Shown here piece after piece: positions 12,601 to 21,600 of a stretch of 64,000 bases of DNA. The stretch spans positions 112,561,313-112,625,312 of the forward strand of contig OX578276.1 of assembly GCA_951217055.1 (NCBI GenBank), given 5' to 3'. Below the pieces are notes generated by a model. It was not told the origin of the DNA, searched no databases, and worked only from the letters and a program-made list of their open reading frames with translations. Each line of letters starts with the position of its first letter. Within the stretch, counting starts at the first letter, position 1. A program made the position numbers and the translations under genes. The stretch is from Gerris lacustris. Its lineage: Eukaryota > Arthropoda > Insecta > Hemiptera > Gerridae.

Positions 12601-15600
12601 AGGTCCTGAACTAAACTATACAACATGTGAGAAAGAATTGTGTAGCATAGTACATGCTTGTAAAAAATTTCGAATATATATTTTTAATCAAAAAATTACC
12701 TTACTCACAGACCACAAAGCATTGACATTTTTAAACTCATGTCGATTGACGAACTCCCGTTTATCTAGGTGGATTCTTTCGCTCCAAGAATATAATTTGG
12801 AAATCGGATTTATTCCAGGAAGTCAAAATATAGTGGCTGACACATTATCGCGATATCCACCAGATGAGATTATGGAACGGCGTGCCGGGGACAATCCGAC
12901 GGAACTGTTGGTTCTTAATCATTTAATAATAGAACCTAATCGAGAATTTATTAAAAACTTACAAAATATTCAGCAGTTTCAAGAAAATGACGAAAGCATT
13001 AATAAATTAAAGGTTATAGTAAAAACAAATAATGATGATACGATTTTAAATAAATACAGAATAATTAATGAAATATTATATTATAAATTGAACAATACTT
13101 GGAATGTATATGTCCCGGAAGCGCTAATTAATAAATTAATATGGGCATGTCACGAAGAGTATTCTCATTGCGGTATAAGAAAATGTTTAATATTACTTCG
13201 AGAAGCATTTTATTTTCCTCACATGCTCACAAGAATTAAAAAACTTCTGCTTACTTGTGATACTTGTCAACGGTGTAAATATCCACAAGCATACTACTCA
13301 GCACCGATGAAAAATATTTAACGACGCGAAAAAATGAAATCGTAAGCATTGATTTTTACGGACCGTTGGTATCATCTCAATTCGGCATAAAATACGCTTT
13401 AGTGGTCCTAGACGTTTTTAGTAAATTTATACAGATTTACGGACTAAGAAAGGCCACTACTCGCGCCGTAATTCAGAAAATATTTTCCGAATATATTCCC
13501 CACTACGGTAAAATGGAACGCATTATTTGTGACCGAGGAACACAATTTACCAGCAAGGTATGGTTAGATAAATTAAAATCAGAGGGAATTCATTTAATAC
13601 TGAACAGCGTTAGACATCCGGAAGCGAACCCTGTCGAAAGGTATAACCGAGAAATCGGTAGAATGCTTAGGGTATTAACTAGGCATAAACATAATGCATG
13701 GTGGAAATGGGTACCCCAAATCGAAGCGACTTTAAACGAGATAACAAACGATGCTACGGGGTGTACGCCTATAGAATTGCATCTTGGAAATAAGCCGACA
13801 AGATTTTGGTATTCGTGGATACCGGACTTAAGAGAAGATTTAGATTACCACTTAGTAATGGAGCAGGCAAAATGTAACATGAAAAAACAAGGGGAAAGGA
13901 ACTCTCGGCGTCGATGGAGCAAAGAAAAATATTTAAAAAAGTTTAATCTCGGTCAACGAGTCTTAGTAAAAGCCTTAAATGTATCAAATGCTGTAGAAAA
14001 AATAGTAGGTAAACTCCTAGCTGTTTATCAAGGTCCGTATGTTATTAAACGGATTGTCGGGGAAGATTCCTATGAACTAGTAGATGAAAATACTAACATA
14101 AACAAAGGAGTTCATCATATATCTCACTTGAAACAATATTTTATCAAGAACGTAAATTAATGTTGTCAGTCAAGATTCAAAGATAACAAACAAGACAAAT
14201 AATCATCTTTGACCTTAGGCAATATAAATTTATTTGCAAATTAAGATTATTATTATTTTTATCAAAATAAAGTGCACTTTTTATTTATAGAAATACCAGA
14301 AATTGTATTTGTTTTGAAACTATTTTCTTTCCATTTATAAAGATTTATCTTTTGATTTATTTAGAATAACTGATTATGATTGTATCATATACGTAAATTT
14401 ATTATAATTTAATGAAGATTATTGTTTTAATTTTATTTCATATATAAACAATATACATGTATAGTACATATATTATATGGAACACTAAATATCAGTCATA
14501 CCACACCAATTAAGAAATAAGATAGAAAAAGAAAAATCTGGCCATTTTATTTTTTATTTTTTTGTGACCATTGGAATGACCTGTCACTCATCCAACGGTC
14601 AGGAGGGGCTATGTAACGGTATAGTGAGGTAGGCATAACTATGAAGCGCCCGAGCCCGAACGCCGTGGTAAACGGAACAGATGCGCATGCTCCGGAATCG
14701 AGATAAGCTAGGCAACTCCTTACACAGGGCAGAAGTAAAAGGAGTTGCGAAAATCAAGTGACCTATACCACATGTGCGGATATAATTTTAACCACGTCGG
14801 AAAGAGGTCTAAGATTTGACAACTCAACCAACGAATTTAATTGACATTAGTGTACCATCCACGATCCAGCACCTTCCAGGATAACTACCCGGCAACCGGG
14901 AAGGACCTTTTCTACAGATGGACAGTTAGTTTTATTATTATTATTTTATTAAATAAAGCTCATATCTTTTAAAATATTCATTTAGAAATTATTAGTTGCA
15001 ACAGCCTAGAACCTACGTACGCTCTGGTAACAATAAAACATAGTCTGGAGCGTTTCAGGATATATACTCTGACTATACCCTAAGTAGGGCTAAAGCAAAT
15101 GTCAAAATTTTACTTTTCAGGTTGTTAGTCGAACCATGGTTTGGCCACAACTCAATTAGTATATAAAAAAGTTGTGACAGAAACAAAAAGCCTAAGTGGA
15201 AAAAAGTAAATTTAGATTCCATAAATAAGGAGGCCTTATCAATTTAATTCTTCATGCTGAAATTTTTAGTTTCATGGGCTAACCTCAAAGTTATAACGAC
15301 AGACACAGTGGCGTAACTACCGTGGAGCAGTTGGAGCAATTTGCTCCAGGCGCCGGCTAAGAATGGGCGCCACTCCGAGAGAAAAAAAATTTGAACAGTG
15401 GCGTAACTAAGAAAAATGCGAAAATACCCCCCCCCCCCCTAACTTTAAAAAATGCACCCCTAAACCTGACAAAATTCACCCCTGCCCCTCTCTATCGGTT
15501 TTCGGGGACAGGTGAAGTAAGGACGATAAAATAATATATTTAATAAACTCAATATTTCGTTTTTCTTATTGAAACATTTAATTAAAGTCACAATATATAG

Positions 15601-18600
15601 TAGTCATAAACATTTTGCCCCCTTCTTTATAAAGAGAAAGTATTGTGATGGCGTGAAAATTCAATTTTGATGGATTTACATGTTTTGAGGTCCCCTTAGT
15701 CCAAAAAATTGGTTTTTGAAAAATGTCTGTCGTCTGTGCAGACGCCTAGAGCCTAAACTACTGGGCCGATTTTGACAAAATTTGGCATGCATGTTCAGAA
15801 AAATCATACCCCGAGGCGAAATTGAGAAATCAATTTTAACTTCAAATTTGGGGGCGCTACCCCCCAAAAATCGGTTCCGACGATTTTGATTAAAAAATTC
15901 TAAAATATAGTCCATTTAAATTAGAATCTAACGATATAAGCCGTTTTACCGGGAAAAAATGTAGTTCCTGAGAAAATAGCTTAAAACGCTGATGGAGAGA
16001 GCCCGGGTTCGATTCCTCGCCCAGGAGAAGTTATTTTTATGATACATTTTGATATTTTCAATAATAATTAAATTTACATACAGTAAATAATAAATGGAAA
16101 ACACTGGACAAAGTAATTATGAACTCTTATATGATAAAGTTTGTCTGAGTGGTCTTGAGTCATTGAGCACATTCAATGACTCAAGGTAAAATGTTTCAAT
16201 GACTTCATGGTAAAACACATTGTTTACCAACTTGGTAAACAATGTGATAGTTAGTGGACCCAAAATCAAGTTGATGTTAGCTTGTCACTTAATAGGTGAC
16301 CACTCTTATTTGGAGTAATAATTGAATAACTAACCTAGCAATAAGAAATACTTCTATTATCAATGTGCCCATATCTGTGGCCCCCTCTAAGACTGCGGCC
16401 CTAAGCCCCGGCCTGAAGGTAAATCCGGCACTGGTTAAATATATATTTTATATTTTCGATTTTCAACAAAGTCAGATTTATTGTACTTCTTTAGATTGTC
16501 ACATCCCTATGTTTTTGTATAATATAAATTACTTCGACTTGACAACTGTTAGGGCAAAGGGATGTTTATTCATATTCCAATGTACTTTGGGACAAAGGAA
16601 TATCACACTTTTTTTAAGGGGAGTAACAGTCTAAAGAAGTGCCTTATAACGAACTTTTTTGTTCAAATTAAACTGAATTATACACCCTGTATATATATAC
16701 ATAAAACTCAGAAGAAGAAAGCAAAACTAATAATCAGCAAGTATTACATAATATTAGTAAAAAATAATAAAACTAGCAAAAAAACGAAAAGTTGAAGATT
16801 AATTTTTTGTTGAACTGCATGTTTAGTATTTTTGTTTTGTTTTATGTAGACCTGTTTTATTTTCCCTTGTGTCAACTTTGTGTCAAACTAAATTATTCTA
16901 TTAATTTTTTTATTCTCAAGAAAGAAATTGTTCTTTGTAATACAGAATAAAAGCCGTGGTTTATTTCAATCTCTAAACTCTGCTTCATTAGGTTATGGAG
17001 CCCAAGCAAGAAGATTGAAGCTTGAAAGTAAGTTTTGAGGTTTTTTTTTAGTTTTCAATTTTTTTTATTAAATTTTCGTAAAGAAAAAAAAAAATCAGTT
17101 ATGGAACCTCAGAAGATTTATATTGATAAATTGGAGGGCCAGAATAACTGGGTGGATTGGAAATTCCAGATAAGGATTCATCTACAGGCTCACGGGCTAA
17201 TGTCCGCGGTAGAAGGAACCTTAAGAAAACCAAAACCACTTCTTGAAGACTCAAAAGAAAGTGATGTCCTAGAGTTTGAGAAGCAGGATGCGGCTTTCCT
17301 AAAGGTAGAATACACGGCGCAGAGTATTATAGTTTCGTCTCTTACACCAAATGTAAGAAAACTTGTGAATATGTGCTCAACAGCCAAAGAAATCTGGAAC
17401 AAACTAGTTGGCATATACGAACAAAGGACCGAACAACGTCAAGATCGACTGTTCAATGATTTCTTCGGAATCAAGGAGAAGAACCCTGTTGATAGCATAG
17501 CAGCGCACATCGCTAAGCTTGAGAAAATCTGGGTCGAACTTACAGACGAAACATGGAAGGAAGATAAGGTGAAGCTTCCAGATTCCTTATTTTTAAACCG
17601 CGTTTTAAATACTCTACCAGTTGAGTACATGGAGTTTGTAAATGCCTGGGAGTCCGTTCCTAAGGAATATCGGACTATCAACGTTTTACGTGAAAGACTA
17701 TGTACAGTAGAACAGAGGTTTCTAGATAGAAAGACGAGTATTACAGAAGCTAGTACATCAGGGCTTGTGGTATCACATAACAAACACTACCATCAGAAGT
17801 CAGGAAAACAGAACAGTCAACCTATAGTGAAGAGTGAGAAGACCAAGAAAGCCACTGTAACCTGCTTTAAGTGCCAGGGTGGACATTATCGCTCTCAGTG
17901 TCCTCAGGTTAAAGCAGAAGGCAACAAAAATAATAAGGTAAATAGAACATATTTTATTAGTGGGGAAGCATTGCTCTTAGATGATAGGGAACTTTGGGTC
18001 GCAGATTCTGGGGCAACCCAGCATATAACTAATAGAAGGGACTGGTTTTCGACTTGGGAGACTTTTATTTCACCCCCTGAAATATTTGTAGGTAACGGGC
18101 AGGGGATGAAGGCTTTAGGTAGAGGAAATATTAATGTGAAAATGTATGCCAATGGCATCTGGGATGAAGGGTGTCTAGAAAATGTTTGGTATGTCCCTGA
18201 CGCAGCTAGGAATTTATTTTCCCTTTTATCAGCTGTAGATAAAGGTGTAACAGCAAATCTGGAAAAAGATGTATGTAGACTACTTCGAGAAAATAAAGCC
18301 GTAGCTACTGCAGAGAGACGTGGTGGTCTATATCTGATGAGAATGAAAGTTGAAATACCAGAAGTAGCAGCTATTGCTCGGACAGTCGACACACTACAGT
18401 TATGGCATGAGAGATTAGGTCACCAAAATAAAAGACACGTAAAATCACTTCTTAAAAATATGGGAATCAATGTAAAAGTTGACAAAGAATTTTGTGAGGC
18501 CTGTGTGTACGGCAAACAACATCGGCTTAGTTTTGGTACACGTCAACAAAGAGGAGAAAGGCCTGGTGACTTAGTACATGCAGATGTGTGCGGTCCAATG

Positions 18601-21600
18601 CCAGTAACATCACTTGGTGGGGCTCGTTACTTTGTTTGTTTTAAGGACGATTTTTCTAGATTTAGGGCAGTGTATTTCTTAAAAGAAAAATCAGAAGTTA
18701 AAACAAAACTAGTTGACTTTCTGTCTGAAGTCAAGGTAAAAGGGCATGTTGTGAAAGAACTTTTAACTGACGGTGGTACTGAATTTGACAACAGTGAAAT
18801 AAGGCAAGTGATCTCTAGGGCTGGTTTACATCACAGGATAGTTATGCCATACTGTCCTGAGCAGAATGGGGCAGCAGAGAGAGAAAACAGGACACTTGTT
18901 GAGGCAGCAAGAACAATGCTGCATTCCAAGAATCTGCCAGAGTATTTATGGGCAGAAGCAATTAATACGGCCGCTTACATCTTAAATAGATCAGCTCCTA
19001 CTCCTTTAAAAGATAAAACCCCAATTCAGATTTGGTCCGGAAAAACATCAAAATTAAATCACTTGAAAATTTTTGGTACTGTTGTTTTTGTGCATGTTCC
19101 TAAACAGAGTAGGAAGAAATGGGACAAAAAATCATTAAAGGGTTATCTTGTAGGCTACTGTGACTATGATGGCTTTAGGATTTGGGTTCCCGAGAAGAAA
19201 AGGGTAGTACTTAGTAGGGATGTAGTTTTCAAACCTGAGTCAGTTATAGAGGAGTCTTCATCAAGATATACAGACAGTATTGAAATTCCTTTTCCTGCTA
19301 ATACCTCTAACGTTCCTGAGAACTCGATAGGAACAGGTAGAATTTTGAATAAATCGTCTGATGAGCAAGGAGAGTTCAGATCAGGAGGGAACACTCATTT
19401 TATAGGAGACTCTGATGCAGGGGGGAAAGATCGAGTAGATAATACCCGTAGTGCATCAGTGAATCCAGGTGTATTAGGTTCTCAAGAATTAGGTTTTGAT
19501 TCAGAACAGACTGTAGGATACCATCTTAGGGATAGGCGTCAATTAAAAAGGCCAGATTTCTACGGAGAGTGGGTTACAGTGGCTGAATTGGAACCTACTA
19601 CAGTGAGAGAAGCCTTGGCGTCTTCTGAATCTAGAAAGTGGAAGGCTGCAATGGAAGATGAGATGGAGTCTTTAGAAGAAAACAACACCTGGGAACTCGT
19701 AGATCTACCGCCTGGGAGGAAAGCAATAACCAGCAAGTGGGTCTTTAAAGTGAAACCCAATGCAGATGGGACGCCTGGCAGATATAAGGCTCGTTTAGTT
19801 GCTCGAGGCTACTCCCAGAAGGCAGGCACAGACTATGACGAGACATTTTCACCTGTAGCACGTTTCGATACCATCAGAACAATTCTATCTGTGGCTGCAA
19901 AAGAAGATCTCAAACTTCAACAATTTGATATCAAGACGGCATTCTTATATGGCCACTTAGAGGAAGAGATCTACATGGTTCAACCTGAAGGCTATGAAGA
20001 TGGAACAAACCGGTGCTGTAGACTGAAGAAAAGCTTGTATGGCCTTAAGCAAGCGCCCCGGTGCTGGAACCGGAGATTTTCAGAATATCTCAATAAGGTT
20101 GGTTTGAAGCAGAGCACAGCAGATCCATGTTTGTTTATTCGGAGCAGTCCAAAGAAAATTATTGTAGGACTATACGTGGATGATGGTTTGGTAGCAGCTG
20201 AAGATGAAGAAACAATTCTCAAGTTTTTAGGTGAGCTGAAAAAAGAATTTAAATTGACATCAGGTGCACTAAATCAATATCTTGGAGTGACAATTGAACA
20301 AACCAAATCAGGAATCTTCATTCACCAAGAGTCCTACATACAGAAAGTCTTAAAGAGATTTCGTTTGGACACTGCAAATACAAAATCTATTCCTATGGAA
20401 ATAGGTTTCACGGCAGAAGATATAGAGCACAAGCCTTTGGATTTGAGTACACCTTACAGAGAGGCTATAGGTAGTCTAATGTATCTAGCAGTGGCAACAC
20501 GGCCGGATATAGCCTTTGCTGTAAACTTCTTGGCTCAACATATAGAAAAGCCAGAAGAGCGTCACTGGCAAGCAGTGAAGAGAGTGTGCCAGTATCTTAA
20601 AGCAACTGCACATCTTGGCATCCAGTACACCAGTGGAAGCCAAGAAGGGCTAGAATCTTTTTGTGATGCGGACTACGCGTCAGACGCACGGACAAGAAGA
20701 TCGGTGTCGGGAGGAATTTGTATGTTTGCTGGAGGAGCTATAACCTGGTTCAGCAGGAAGCAGAGGTGCACAGCAACATCTAGTACTGAGGCTGAGTATA
20801 TTGCTGGTAGCGAAGCAGTTAAAGAGTTAGTGTGGCTCCGTCAACTACTTAGTGAGATTGCTACAGATGCAAAGGTTATACCCACGCTTTGGATGGACAA
20901 CCTCGGAGCTATCAAGTTAGCGAAAAATCCTAGCTTCCATAAACTCACTAAACATATTGATGTCAGGTTCCACTTCATTCGTGAAAAATTTGAAGAAGGT
21001 ATTTTTCGACTTGAACATATAGCTGGTGAGAGACAGGCAGCAGACATGATGAAAAAACCTTTGCCACCATGCAGACTGAAGACCCTGGGAAAACGCATAG
21101 GGCTAAATGACTGCAGTTCAGGGGGGAATGTTGAAGATTAATTTTTTGTTGAACTGCATGTTTAGTATTTTTGTTTTGTTTTATGTAGACCTGTTTTATT
21201 TTCCCTTGTGTCAACTTTGTGTCAAACTAAATTATTCTATTAATTTTTTTATTCTCAAGAAAGAAATTGTTCTTTGTAATACAGAATAAAAGCCGTGGTT
21301 TATTTCAATCTCTAAACTCTGCTTCATTAGCTTCTTACCTAGTTACGCCACTGGACAGACATTAATACTGATGGTAAAAATATAGCTGTTAAAACTTAAG
21401 GTTTGTTCCAACCCCCCTATATGTACCGTCCTATGTATTGTCCCGTGAATCGTTAGGGAATCATTTAGGACAGCTTTTAACATTGTACAGTAATAAAATC
21501 ATGTCAATGTCAATGTTGGGATGGGTATAGGACTATAATTTTCACCGTATTAAAAACATTCAAGAAACCTAACAGTTAGGGAACCTTTCTGTTGACATGT

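Larger units (their letters stand above)
8431..15057 (+). mobile_element. Ty3/Gypsy LTR retrotransposon (6.6 kb), young but defective
   Basis: The element consists of LTRs (463 and 446 bp), a tRNA primer site, gag, a broken pro-pol and a purine tract. Protein order is protease, reverse transcriptase, RNase H, integrase, which defines the Ty3/Gypsy (Metaviridae) order. It lies in TYW2 intron 1, antisense to TYW2. The LTRs differ at five aligned bases plus one 17-bp indel, so insertion was fairly recent. Yet pol has two in-frame stops in the protease and one frameshift before the integrase core, so this copy cannot make its own Pol. Flanks are ggac (left) and ggat (right), an imperfect 4-bp duplication. 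No envelope gene is present. Confidence 0.93.
16790..21329 (+). mobile_element. Ty1/Copia LTR retrotransposon, intact and recent (4.5 kb)
   Basis: The two 201-bp LTRs are identical except at the first base, and a single uninterrupted gag-pol frame runs between them. Domain order is gag, protease, integrase, reverse transcriptase, RNase H, which defines Ty1/Copia (Pseudoviridae). Identity of the LTRs plus the unbroken frame suggest a very recent, possibly still mobile copy. No 5-bp target duplication is visible: left flank cgaaa, right flank gcttc. It lies antisense to TYW2 inside the hAT composite. Confidence 0.93.
15298..21361. mobile_element. hAT-like composite element with 8-bp target duplication, nested with other transposons
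   Basis: CAGTGGCGTAACTA at 15306-15319 has an exact inverted partner TAGTTACGCCACTG at 21340-21353. Both are flanked directly by gacagaca (15298-15305 and 21354-21361). An 8-bp duplication with CA-G ends is the hAT signature. The interior has no hAT transposase. It contains a second CAGTGGCGTAACTA (15395-15408), a family-A repeat, an old hAT-type end (CCGGCACTG, 16424-16432), MITE copy 16486-16639 and the complete Copia element whose LTR ends only 10 bp before the right inverted repeat. Confidence 0.85.

Noticed and set aside
8427..15061. Exact target duplication for the Gypsy element
   Set aside because: Flanks ggac and ggat differ in one base, so I do not claim a clean duplication.
15676..15915. 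Minus-strand 79-codon frame, with a similar plus-strand frame at 62797-62982 (shared FSISPRG)
   Set aside because: Both lie in family-A repeat copies; the shared peptide follows from nucleotide similarity of the repeat and is interrupted in other copies.
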